A DNA stretch of 40,002 bases from Clostridium sp. GTDB lineage: Bacteria > Bacillota > Clostridia > Clostridiales > Clostridiaceae. The stretch is from positions 1 through 40,002 of the forward strand of contig NZ_JAHAIF010000024.1 in assembly GCF_018372875.1 (NCBI RefSeq), read 5' to 3'. The translations under genes were made by a program, and so were the position numbers. Under the pieces are notes generated by a model, which saw only the letters and a program-made list of their open reading frames with translations, did no database searches and was not told where the DNA came from. Below are positions 1 through 7,417 of the stretch, piece after piece (positions within the stretch are counted from its first letter, which is position 1; every line of letters starts with the position of its first letter).

Positions 1-18
1 TCATATTAATATTATACG

Positions 19-61
19 GAAAGAAGAGAATTCAAATTCATGAATTCTCTTCTTTCTTTTT
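19..61 (+). terminator. Intrinsic terminator of an off-window gene
   Basis: A perfect 16-bp stem (19-34 pairs with 41-56) with a 6-base loop is followed by a T-rich run. It would end transcription of a plus-strand gene lying before the window. Confidence 0.8.
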
Positions 62-68
62 ATCGGAT

Positions 69-99
69 TGTATCAAATTTATTTTGATACAGCCCCTTT
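69..99. repeat. Hairpin of the GGGGCTGTATCAAA family
   Basis: A 9-bp stem (69-77 with 83-91) sits inside a repeat. The reverse complement of 83-99 reads AAAGGGGCTGTATCAAA, identical over 17 bases to 36157-36173. Both copies form hairpins next to T or A runs, so they are probably terminators of one dispersed family. The hairpin at 3650-3693 is a looser relative. Confidence 0.55.
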
Positions 100-250
100 C
101 TTTTTTTGTGGTAGGAAAAATATATAAATATAACAATATATAAATATTTAAATGTTGGTAGAGAGGAAGGGTGGTAAAAAGATAAGAAGGTTATCTTTAA
201 TTTTTCCCTAATTAGGAGAGTGTATTAAATAGGTTTGAAAAAATAAAACA

Positions 251-505
251 ATAATTGAAGTATATAATAAAATTTCTGAATATGAAGATCTAGTCTTAGA
301 GGACATAAAGATTCATTTAACCCCAAGGTAATATTTAATAATGAAGAATGGGAAATGTTTCATATGTTACAATTAATATATGAATAGGAAAGTAAGAATG
401 TTCATGGTTGTAACTGATATAGAAGACGTATTAGATAATAAATTTTACAAGTCGTTCAATCTTAAGAAATTAGAGGATATGAATATGGTTGGGTATATTA
501 GATAA
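251..505 (+). pseudogene. Decayed reading frame, unidentified
   Basis: This stretch reads like protein in successive frames with no intact start. Frame 251-331 runs open to a TAA. The frame from about 325 to 387 then continues (it includes NNEEWEMFHMLQLIYE) to a TAG. A third piece from 380 to 505 gives MNRKVRMFMVVTDIEDVLDN and on to a TAA. None has a convincing ribosome-binding site. I infer a small gene broken by frameshifts, and I do not recognise the family. It could also be chance open frame in AT-rich DNA. The rest of 102-250 shows nothing recognisable. Confidence 0.3.
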
Positions 506-538
506 ATTCCCATTTGAAATTTGTAGAGGAGATAATAA

Positions 539-985
539 ATGTTTATAAGAAGATATGAAGAATTAGATTGTAAATATTTAGCGGAATTATTTTATAATAC
601 GGTTCATTCTATTAATGCAAAAGATTATAGTTTGGATCAGTTGAATGCATGGGCAACGGGAAGTGTAGATTTAGAGAAATGGAATCAATCTTTATTATCA
701 CATTTTTCAGTTGTCGCAGTTGAAAATGAGATTATAGTTGGTTTTGGTGATATAGATTCCACAGGATATCTAGATAGATTGTATGTTCATAAGGATTTTC
801 AAAATCAAGGGATTGCTACTGCAATTTGTGATGAATTGGAATGCAATTTTAACGAGAGCAAAGTAACTACCCATGCTTCAATTACGGCAAGACCCTTTTT
901 TGAGAAACGTGGGTACAAAGTTATTAAGAAACAGAATGTGGAAAGAAGTGGGGTTGTGCTACAAAATTATATTATGGAGAAATAA
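539..985 (+). CDS. GNAT family N-acetyltransferase
   Basis: A predicted acetyl-CoA-dependent N-acetyltransferase of 148 residues, a usual length for a single GNAT domain. The acetyl-CoA binding motif A is visible as LYVHKDFQNQGIA (residues 81-93), where QNQGIA corresponds to the family's Q/R-x-x-G-x-A/G loop. It is followed by an alpha helix and a late FFEKRGYKV segment typical of motif B. The start is supported by a GAGGAG site just upstream. The gene stands alone, with no clear terminator before the ECF promoter at 1045. The substrate cannot be told: the overall pattern resembles the YafP-like subgroup, but that is weak. Confidence is high for the fold, low for the reaction. Confidence 0.85.
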   Translation: MFIRRYEELDCKYLAELFYNTVHSINAKDYSLDQLNAWATGSVDLEKWNQSLLSHFSVVAVENEIIVGFGDIDSTGYLDRLYVHKDFQNQGIATAICDELECNFNESKVTTHASITARPFFEKRGYKVIKKQNVERSGVVLQNYIMEK

Positions 986-1044
986 TCAAATTCCAATTTA
1001 TTTATAAGTATTGCTTTAAAACAAAAATATAATTAAAAATTCTT

Positions 1045-1072
1045 TTGAAAATATTGTCGAATAGTATATAAT
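1045..1072 (+). promoter_or_regulatory. Probable sigma-A promoter of the ECF transporter genes
   Basis: TTGAAA (1045-1050) is followed after 16 bases by TATAAT (1067-1072), about 32 bases before the ATPase start. An inverted pair TTGTC (1054-1058) and GACAA (1079-1083) brackets the -10 box and could be an operator; that part is inference. Confidence 0.6.
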
Positions 1073-1103
1073 ATTATAGACAAAATGTACAAAGGAGAAT
1101 GGA

Positions 1104-2813
1104 ATGAAGAAACCAGTAATAGAGTTCAAAGATTTTAGCTTTCAATATAGAGTTCAAGCTAAACCAACATTGAATAATATTAATTTAACCATATATGAAG
1201 GTGAGAAGGTACTTATTGTTGGACCATCTGGTTCTGGAAAGAGTACTATTTCAAATTGTATAAATGGATTAGTACCATTTTTATATGAAGGAGATATAAG
1301 TGGAAGTTTAAAGATAAATGGTAAAGAAACAAGGGATATGAGCATAGCAGAAATATCAAATTCAGTTGGAACTGTGCTTCAGGATCCTGATAGTCAATTT
1401 ATAGGATTAACAGTTGCAGAAGATATAGCTTTTAAGCTAGAAAATAATTGTGTAGATGTAGATAGAATGAAAGAGAAAGTAAAAACAGTTTCTAGAATAG
1501 TAGGAATTGATACTCACTTAGATTCATCTCCTCAGCGTTTATCAGGTGGACAAAAGCAAAGAGTTTCTCTTGCAGGGGTAATGGTAGATGAGGTTAATAT
1601 CTTATTATTTGATGAACCTCTTGCCAGTCTTGATCCTGCTACAGGAAAGAATGCAATAGATCTTATAGATAAAATAAAAAAAGATAGTAATAAAACTATA
1701 GTGATTATAGAACATCGTCTTGAGGATGTTTTATATAGAAATGTAGATAGAGTAATAGTAGTTAACAATGGAGAAATAGTAAAGGATACTACGCCAGGTG
1801 AACTGTTAGCTACAGAAATTCTAAAAGAATGTGGAATTCGTGAACCTCTTTATATAACAGCATTAAAATATGCAGGTTGTAAACTAGATAAAGATATGAA
1901 TTTAGAAAATATAGATGAAATTAACTTACATTCCTTAAGTGAAGCTCTTGAATCATGGGCTGATGGAGTAGTTAATGAAGAAGTTAAAGAATCTATAGAA
2001 CCTTTACTAGAGTTAAAGAATGTTAACTTTGAATACTCTAAAAATAAAAAGGTTTTAAAGGATATTTCTTTTAAAATTAACAAGGGTGAGATGGTAAGCA
2101 TAGTTGGTAGAAATGGAGCAGGTAAATCAACTATATCTAGACTTATTTGTGGTTTCTATCACCCTACATCAGGAGAAATACTATTTGAAGGAAATAATCT
2201 TAAAAATAGTACTATAAAAGAAAGAGCAGAGAAAATAGGTTTAGTAATGCAAAATCCTAATCAAATGATATCTAAAACTATGATATTTGATGAAGTGGCT
2301 TTAGGATTACAGATTAGAGGGGTTTCAGAAGATGAAACTAAGAGAAGAGTATATGAAGCTTTGAAAATATGTGGCTTATATGAATTTAGAAATTGGCCTA
2401 TATCGGCATTAAGCTTTGGGCAAAAGAAGAGAGTAACTATTGCATCTATATTAGTACTAAATCCAGAATTAATAATATTAGATGAGCCTACAGCAGGACA
2501 GGATTTTAAGCATTATACAGAAATAATGGAGTTCTTAAAAGAGCTTAATAAAAAAGGTGTAACTATAGTTATGATAACTCATGATATGCATCTTATGCTT
2601 GAATATACAGATAGATCTATAGTTTTATCAGATGGGGAGAAGATTGCAGAAGATAAAGCTTTTCGTATCTTAACTGATGATGAGGTTATAGAAAAAGCAA
2701 ACTTGAAAGAAACATCTCTGTATCAACTTGCTTTAAAAGCAAATTTGGCTGATCCAAGAGATTTTGTAAATAAGTTTATTGACTATGATAGGAGGACTCG
2801 AGAAAGTGAATAA
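1104..2813 (+). CDS. ECF transporter double ATPase (fused EcfA-type subunits)
   Basis: The ATP-hydrolysing subunit of an energy-coupling factor vitamin/cofactor importer, acting at the inner face of the membrane with EcfT. The 569 residues hold two ABC ATPase domains in tandem. Domain 1 has Walker A GPSGSGKST at 40-48, signature LSGGQ near 146 and Walker B LLFDEP. Domain 2 has Walker A GRNGAGKST near 335, a variant signature LSFGQ and Walker B LIILDEP. Such fusions (CbiO/YkoD-like) replace separate EcfA1 and EcfA2. The stop overlaps the start of the EcfT gene, so the two are translationally coupled. The substrate-binding S component that usually accompanies this pair is absent nearby, so the imported compound is unknown; it may share S components encoded elsewhere. 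Confidence 0.92.
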   Translation: MKKPVIEFKDFSFQYRVQAKPTLNNINLTIYEGEKVLIVGPSGSGKSTISNCINGLVPFLYEGDISGSLKINGKETRDMSIAEISNSVGTVLQDPDSQFIGLTVAEDIAFKLENNCVDVDRMKEKVKTVSRIVGIDTHLDSSPQRLSGGQKQRVSLAGVMVDEVNILLFDEPLASLDPATGKNAIDLIDKIKKDSNKTIVIIEHRLEDVLYRNVDRVIVVNNGEIVKDTTPGELLATEILKECGIREPLYITALKYAGCKLDKDMNLENIDEINLHSLSEALESWADGVVNEEVKESIEPLLELKNVNFEYSKNKKVLKDISFKINKGEMVSIVGRNGAGKSTISRLICGFYHPTSGEILFEGNNLKNSTIKERAEKIGLVMQNPNQMISKTMIFDEVALGLQIRGVSEDETKRRVYEALKICGLYEFRNWPISALSFGQKKRVTIASILVLNPELIILDEPTAGQDFKHYTEIMEFLKELNKKGVTIVMITHDMHLMLEYTDRSIVLSDGEKIAEDKAFRILTDDEVIEKANLKETSLYQLALKANLADPRDFVNKFIDYDRRTRESE

Positions 2814-3639
2814 TGCAATGCTTGAATACACAGATTTAAAGTCACCTATACATAAGTTAACTGGTGCAACTAAGCTTATAGCATTAATAATCTGGGCTAT
2901 AACAGCAATGGTTACCTACGACACAAGAGTGTTAATATTAATGTTCATATTAAGCATAGTATTCTTTAAAATATCGAAAGTGAAGTTTAAAGAAATTTCA
3001 TTTGTATTATATTTTATATTGGTATTTTTATTAATCAATAATATAGCTATATTTATATTTTCACCTTATGAAGGGGTTGAAATTTATAAATCAAGGACAG
3101 ATTTATTTCACCTTGTAGGAAATTATAATGTTACTTTGGAACAACTTTTTTATCAATTTAACGTTACTTTAAAATATTTTTCAATAATTCCAGTGGCATT
3201 ATTATTTATGGTAGCTACAAATCCAAGTGAATTTGCAGCATCCTTAAATAGGATTGGGGTAAATTATAAAATAGCTTATTCTGTTTCAATTGCATTAAGG
3301 TATATACCAGATGTACAAAGAGATTATATGGAGATTTCCTTTGCTCAGCAAGCAAGGGGAATAGATATGTCAAATAAAGAAAAGTTGATAAAGAGGGTAA
3401 AGAACATGTCTACTATTCTTATGCCTTTAATCTTCTCTAGTTTAGAGAGAATAGAAACTGTAAGTTGTGCAATGGAACTTAGAGCCTTTGGTAATAAGAA
3501 GAAAAGGACATGGTATAGTGGTAGAAAGTTTGAAAAGGGAGATTATATAGCAATTGCTTTTATGATTATACTGTTAATGGTATCCTTAGTAATTACTTTA
3601 AATAATCCAGATAAGCGTTTTTTTAATCCTTTTATTTAA
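2806..3639 (+). CDS. ECF transporter transmembrane component EcfT
   Basis: The membrane scaffold of the ECF importer that couples the ATPases to an S component. The 277-residue protein has several hydrophobic segments: near 25-60, 65-90, 125-145, and a C-terminal pair near 255-270. It carries the two family coupling motifs, QQARGID near 181 and MELRAFG near 223, the Ala-Arg-Gly-type helices that contact the ATPases. I chose the GTG at 2806 because AGGAGG (2790-2795) lies 10 bases upstream. An ATG at 2779 lies before that site, and the ATG at 2818 is too far from it. The gene overlaps the ATPase stop by 8 bases. Confidence 0.88.
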   Translation: MNNAMLEYTDLKSPIHKLTGATKLIALIIWAITAMVTYDTRVLILMFILSIVFFKISKVKFKEISFVLYFILVFLLINNIAIFIFSPYEGVEIYKSRTDLFHLVGNYNVTLEQLFYQFNVTLKYFSIIPVALLFMVATNPSEFAASLNRIGVNYKIAYSVSIALRYIPDVQRDYMEISFAQQARGIDMSNKEKLIKRVKNMSTILMPLIFSSLERIETVSCAMELRAFGNKKKRTWYSGRKFEKGDYIAIAFMIILLMVSLVITLNNPDKRFFNPFI

Positions 3640-3649
3640 TAAGGAGTTA

Positions 3650-3693
3650 AGAGGTTGTTGCAAATATTTAATTATTTTGCAACAACCTCTTTA
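3650..3693 (+). terminator. Intrinsic terminator after the ECF genes
   Basis: A stem of 13 bp (3651-3663 with 3677-3689) ends in CCTCTTTATT. The stem edge GGTTGTTGCAAA resembles the GGGGCTGTATCAAA hairpins at 69-99 and 36155-36197. Confidence 0.75.
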
Positions 3694-3734
3694 TTGTTGT
3701 ATATTAAATTATATAAATTTATGGAGGATTTTAC

Positions 3735-4628
3735 ATGGAAAATAAGAATTATCTTTTTGATAATTATATAAATATAGCAAGAAACTCTAAAATTGATGGA
3801 GATAACTTAAAGGCACTTAAGTTTTATAAGAAAGCTTACAGTCTTCCGATAGGAAGAATGGATATAGATTTACTACTAGATATGGCGCTTTTATATGATG
3901 AACTTGGATTTAAGGATTTAGCTGAAAAGAAATATAAAGAAGTTATTGAGATTGATAAAGGAGAAGCTAGTGCCTATTATGGTCTTGGAGTATTGTACGA
4001 TGAAAATGAAGAATATGAAAAAGCTATTAAGTACTATAAAGAAGCAATAGGGTTAAATCCAAGATATGATAAGGCATATTTTTTCTTAGCCAACATATTA
4101 GATGAACTTGGAAAAAAGAAGGAAGCTATAGAAAAGTATAAAAAGGTAATAGAGATAAACCCCAATGAACTTTGGGCATATGCTAATATTGGATGCATTT
4201 TAGAAGAGGAAAATAAGAATGAAGAAGCTTTAGGATATCTTAAAAAGGCTTTAGAAATAGATAATAGACAATTTAGAGTATTATTTAATTTAGGCGTAGT
4301 ACTTAAGAAATTAGGAAATGTAGGAGAGTCTAGAAAATACTATTTTGAATCAATTAAATCAAATCCATTTTATCCCTATAGTTTTTTAAATTTAGCAGTT
4401 ACATATAAGGAAGAGAAAAACTATAAAAAGGCAATAGAAATATTAAATAAGGGGTTAGAATTTAATGAAGAAGCATTTCTTTATTATAACAGAGGGTGTA
4501 ATTATATAAATTTAAAGGATTATGAGAATTCTTTGAAGGATGTAAAAAAGAGCATAGAACTTAATTCATTCTTTATAGAATATTCTAAGAAGGATAAAGA
4601 ATTAGAAGAAATTTGGGATAAGATTTAA
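3735..4628 (+). CDS. Tetratricopeptide repeat (TPR) protein
   Basis: A 297-residue soluble protein made almost wholly of 34-residue TPR units, about seven in a row. Typical units contain A-x-x-x-L-G and A-I-x-x-Y-x-x-A-I-x-x-N-P, for example the segments YYGLGVLYDENEEYEKAIK and ALGYLKKALEID. TPR arrays form superhelices that bind other proteins. There is no signal peptide, membrane segment or attached catalytic domain, so it is probably a cytoplasmic adaptor. A GGAGG site precedes the start. It follows the ECF terminator and is about 55 bases upstream of the flavin reductase gene without a clear terminator between, so the two may be cotranscribed. Its partner is unknown. Confidence 0.88.
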   Translation: MENKNYLFDNYINIARNSKIDGDNLKALKFYKKAYSLPIGRMDIDLLLDMALLYDELGFKDLAEKKYKEVIEIDKGEASAYYGLGVLYDENEEYEKAIKYYKEAIGLNPRYDKAYFFLANILDELGKKKEAIEKYKKVIEINPNELWAYANIGCILEEENKNEEALGYLKKALEIDNRQFRVLFNLGVVLKKLGNVGESRKYYFESIKSNPFYPYSFLNLAVTYKEEKNYKKAIEILNKGLEFNEEAFLYYNRGCNYINLKDYENSLKDVKKSIELNSFFIEYSKKDKELEEIWDKI

Positions 4629-4683
4629 CTTTGGTAAATATATGATATTATAAGAATAGAAAAAAAGTTGGGGAGGGTTAAAA

Positions 4684-5178
4684 ATGATAAATAAGTTTAC
4701 AGAAAATCTTGAAAATGTAATGGATAATATTTATTTAGAGGGGGCATTTTTTACAGCTGGAGATAAAGCTAAAGCTAATACTATGACTATAAGCTGGGGA
4801 AGCATAGGATACATGTGGAAGAAACCAATGTTTATGGCTTTAATAAGAACTAATAGATACACAAATGAATTTTTAGATTTAGGAGAAACATATACAATTA
4901 GTGTTCCGAAAAGAGGAAGTAAAAAGGAGGCACTAACTATCTGTGGTACTAAGTCAGGAAGAGATATAGATAAGGAAAAGGAAGCTAATATTAAATTTAT
5001 TGATTCAAAATCTGTTAAAACACCAGTAGTAGAAGGCTGTGATAGATATTTTGAATGTAAGATTGTTTATAAGCAAGAAATAGATTTAGAGAATATGGAT
5101 GAAGATATAGTTAAAGCAGTTTATTCAAAGGATGCAAAGCATGTTCTTTATTTTGGAGAGATAGTGGAAGAATACTAG
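4684..5178 (+). CDS. Flavin reductase family protein (FMN-binding split barrel)
   Basis: The 164-residue protein matches the flavin reductase-like split-barrel family. It carries the pattern AxTMTISWGSIGYMWKKPMF near residues 32-50, which forms the FMN-binding strand in this family, and an ISVPKRG segment near 75. Family members bind FMN and reduce flavins or act as small NAD(P)H-dependent flavoproteins; many clostridial members have no assigned substrate. A GGGAGG site lies just before the ATG. It is followed by the hairpin at 5193-5238. Confident on the family, unsure of the physiological role. Confidence 0.85.
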   Translation: MINKFTENLENVMDNIYLEGAFFTAGDKAKANTMTISWGSIGYMWKKPMFMALIRTNRYTNEFLDLGETYTISVPKRGSKKEALTICGTKSGRDIDKEKEANIKFIDSKSVKTPVVEGCDRYFECKIVYKQEIDLENMDEDIVKAVYSKDAKHVLYFGEIVEEY

Positions 5179-5192
5179 AATAACATTTATAG

Positions 5193-5238
5193 AGAGCCTC
5201 TCATATTATGTACTAAAAGTATATAAAGGAGGCTCTTT
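5193..5238 (+). promoter_or_regulatory. Hairpin that overlaps the next gene's ribosome-binding site
   Basis: AGAGCCTC (5193-5200) pairs with GAGGCTCT (5229-5236), followed by a short TTT. The 3' arm contains the GGAGG (5228-5232) that is the only good Shine-Dalgarno for the gene at 5247. The hairpin may be a weak terminator of the flavin reductase gene, a translational lock, or both. Confidence 0.5.
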
Positions 5239-5246
5239 CCATAATT

Positions 5247-5660
5247 ATGTTTATATTATTAGTGGTTGTAAGCCTTATATTGTTATCTGGTGGATTATGG
5301 ATGTTCTATTCTAAGATAATATTGGAGAAGTATGGAATAAAAACTGTAGGAAGAGTAATTAGAAATGAAAAGTTTATAGAGCATACAGTGGATTCCTTTG
5401 ACCAAATAATTGAAATTACAGTTTATAGGCCTGTTATAGAATTTGAGACAGAGGATGGATTAAAATTACAAGCAGTATGCGATGAAGGAAGTAATCCACC
5501 AATTTATAAAGAGGGAGATTTTATTAATATAGTATATCCATCAAATGACCCAAAAAGTTTTGAGGTTAATGATTATCCAAGTACATTAAAACTACCAATT
5601 ATATTGATTAGTTTGGCTATTATGTTATTAGTATTTGCTATAGTATTAATAATAATTTAA
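5247..5660 (+). CDS. Small membrane protein, DUF3592-like
   Basis: A 137-residue protein with one hydrophobic helix at each end (about 2-22 and 114-137) and a hydrophilic beta-rich middle. The middle carries the pattern YRPVIEFETEDGLKLQ near 66-82 and GDFINIVYPSNDPKSFEV near 96-114, the usual layout of DUF3592 proteins. Function of the family is unknown; the domain between the two helices should lie on one side of the membrane. The only convincing ribosome-binding site (GGAGG 5228-5232) sits 14 bases upstream within the 3' arm of a hairpin. The gene ends at a good terminator and appears monocistronic. Confidence 0.65.
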   Translation: MFILLVVVSLILLSGGLWMFYSKIILEKYGIKTVGRVIRNEKFIEHTVDSFDQIIEITVYRPVIEFETEDGLKLQAVCDEGSNPPIYKEGDFINIVYPSNDPKSFEVNDYPSTLKLPIILISLAIMLLVFAIVLIII

Positions 5661-5668
5661 TACTATCA

Positions 5669-5698
5669 AAAGACTCAGAGTAGAATATCTGAGTCTTT
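5669..5698 (+). terminator. Intrinsic terminator
   Basis: AAAGACTCAGA (5669-5679) pairs with TCTGAGTCTTT (5688-5698), with an 8-base loop and a T-rich tail. It ends the DUF3592-like gene and faces the minus-strand hydrolase. Confidence 0.8.
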
Positions 5699-5721
5699 AT
5701 TTATGTCTAGGAAAGTGTAAA
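5694..5721 (+). repeat. Dispersed 28-base motif after a terminator, copy 1
   Basis: From the terminator's last arm onward, the sequence TCTTTATTTATGTCTAG then GAAAGTGTAAA matches 31990-32017 at 25 of 28 positions. A shorter version (GTCTAGGAAAATATAAA) lies at 19956-19972 behind the ackA terminator. All three sit immediately downstream of a terminator on the same strand. Confidence 0.5.
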
Positions 5722-5739
5722 TATCTATCCCACCTAATA

Positions 5740-6723
5740 TTACAAAGGTGAATTAAATACAACGAATTTTAAAATGTTCAAGGCTATTTTTTTACCATCT
5801 TCAGTAGTAAAATTAGATAAATCATGTCCTAAATAATCAAGAGTTACTAACTCAACATTGTTTCCAAGTTTTTTACTTTCTGTATAGAGCATCTCAGAGT
5901 TAGAGTATGGAACTAGGGAATCAACCTTACTATGTATTATCATTGTTTTAGGCAAGCCCTTTTTAAGATAGTTGATAGGGCTATATTTTTTTATTAATTC
6001 TTCTTTGTTTTCTATTGAATTAAATACATGTGCTAGATTATAGTCAATATTTGATGGATCTAAAGTTGAAAGGTCTGTTGGACCAAAGCAATCTAGCAGA
6101 TACTTTACCCTACTTGGGTATTCAGCTAAATCAGGACTATCTATAAAAGCATCATTCTCTGAATAGGCAGCAATTAAGGATAAGTGGGCACCGGCAGATA
6201 TTCCTATTAATCCAATTTCATTAGTATTTAAATTATAACTATTACTATTTTTGTACACCCATCTTATTGCATCCTTAACATCAGAAATTTGCTTCTTAAA
6301 GTCAATGCTATTATGTGACATTTCATAAGATACACTTATGATTGTATAACCTTCTTCTCTGAAAATATCAAGTATAGGGGAGAGTGCTTGAGGAATACTG
6401 TCAGTACCATATACCCAACTTCCACCATGTACATAAATAATTACAGGAGAGGCCTTCTTGCTTTCTTTTTTAGATTTATATATATCTAAAGTTAGTGGTT
6501 TATTATTTGTAGATTTATAAATTACCTTTTCTGAGTCTGAATCACTCATCCATTTTATATCATTATAGCTTGCTACTGTATCTATTGTTGCAAGAGATTC
6601 TTTAGCATTAGAAAATTTACTTACTATATTTATACAAAGAGATATCCTATTTCTAAAGATAAAGCCAGCTGATAGAGTTATTACTAGTAAAATTAAGAAA
6701 AAGTATTTAAGAAATTTTTTCAT
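5740..6723 (-). CDS. Membrane-anchored alpha/beta hydrolase (esterase/lipase-like)
   Basis: A serine hydrolase of 327 residues. An uncleaved hydrophobic N-terminal segment (about 5-24) should anchor it with the catalytic domain outside the cytoplasm. The oxyanion-hole motif HGGSW lies at 99-103, the nucleophile elbow GISAGA at 174-179 (Ser176), the acid is likely Asp268 in HSKVDSL, and the base His300 in YLGHDL. This set is characteristic of the BD-FAE/hormone-sensitive-lipase-like carboxylesterases, which cut ester bonds in short acyl or aryl substrates. An AAGGAGAG site precedes the ATG on the minus strand. The gene is divergent from fabT, separated by about 230 bases that hold the FabT operator. 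The natural substrate is unknown. Confidence 0.87.
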   Translation of the reverse strand: MKKFLKYFFLILLVITLSAGFIFRNRISLCINIVSKFSNAKESLATIDTVASYNDIKWMSDSDSEKVIYKSTNNKPLTLDIYKSKKESKKASPVIIYVHGGSWVYGTDSIPQALSPILDIFREEGYTIISVSYEMSHNSIDFKKQISDVKDAIRWVYKNSNSYNLNTNEIGLIGISAGAHLSLIAAYSENDAFIDSPDLAEYPSRVKYLLDCFGPTDLSTLDPSNIDYNLAHVFNSIENKEELIKKYSPINYLKKGLPKTMIIHSKVDSLVPYSNSEMLYTESKKLGNNVELVTLDYLGHDLSNFTTEDGKKIALNILKFVVFNSPL

Positions 6724-6815
6724 TATGTATCTCTCCTTTATAGTTAGTATCTATTATAAATCATTGACAGAAAATATAAAATTATTATTAATAATGTAAA
6801 AAAATAAATATATTA

Positions 6816-6858
6816 TTGACAATATATTTTGAGTATAGTATATTTTGAGTATCAAAAT
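6816..6858 (+). promoter_or_regulatory. fab operon promoter with FabT-type palindromic operator
   Basis: TTGACA (6816-6821), a 17-base spacer and TATATT (6839-6844) form a near-consensus promoter. Overlapping and following the -10 box is the perfect palindrome ATTTTGA-GTA-TCAAAAT (6842-6858), close to the known FabT box of lactic acid bacteria (TTTGATTATCAAA type). A direct repeat of its left half, ATTTTGAGTAT, lies inside the spacer (6826-6836), and another half, ATTTTGATG, lies near 6875. Binding here would block RNA polymerase, giving acyl-ACP-dependent autorepression of the whole operon. The site and spacing are seen; regulation is inferred from the family. Confidence 0.75.
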
Positions 6859-6954
6859 ATTTGAGAAATAACAATATTTTGATGCACCAATTGAATTTTA
6901 AAAGGAAAGCTATTATTATGTTAATATAGTTAGAAAAATGGAGGAAAATTTTAC

Positions 6955-7407
6955 ATGGAAAAAGGAAAAAAGATACTTAATGAACTTTTGGTGCAATTAT
7001 TTAATGACATTCTTCAAATTGAAGAAAAATCTTTGAAGAATGGTCCACTATCAGATTTATCTGTAACGGAGTTACATACTATTGAAGCTATAGGAATGTA
7101 TAAAGAAAGAACAATGACTGAAGTTGCACAAGACTTGAAAATTACAGTAGGGACATTAACAACTGCAATTAATAAACTTATAAAAAAAGGATATGTAGAC
7201 AGAAAAAGAATTGAAGAGGATAGAAGAGTAGTTCTAATTCACTTAACTAAAAAGGGTAAACTAGCATATAGATTACATGAAAAGTTTCACAATGACATGA
7301 TAAATGAAACAATAAGTGGATTAAAGGAGGATGAAGAAGAAATACTTATTTCTTCATTAGAGAGATTAAATATCTTCTTTAAAGAGAAATATGAGTTGAT
7401 TGATTAA
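6955..7407 (+). CDS. fabT: FabT-like MarR-family repressor of fatty acid synthesis
   Basis: A 150-residue MarR-family winged-helix regulator. The recognition-helix region MTEVAQDLKITVGTLTTAIN lies at about 54-73, and the wing carries the conserved D-R-R at 89-91. FabT homologues sit first in fab operons of streptococci and clostridia and bind DNA better when loaded with long-chain acyl-ACP, switching off saturated fatty acid synthesis. Here it is the first gene of the operon, followed 10 bases later by fabH, and its own promoter carries a matching palindrome. A GGAGG site sits 10 bases or so before the ATG. Position and family together make FabT the best call; direct effector evidence is not in the sequence. 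Confidence 0.88.
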   Translation: MEKGKKILNELLVQLFNDILQIEEKSLKNGPLSDLSVTELHTIEAIGMYKERTMTEVAQDLKITVGTLTTAINKLIKKGYVDRKRIEEDRRVVLIHLTKKGKLAYRLHEKFHNDMINETISGLKEDEEEILISSLERLNIFFKEKYELID

Positions 7408-7417
7408 GGAGAGTATT

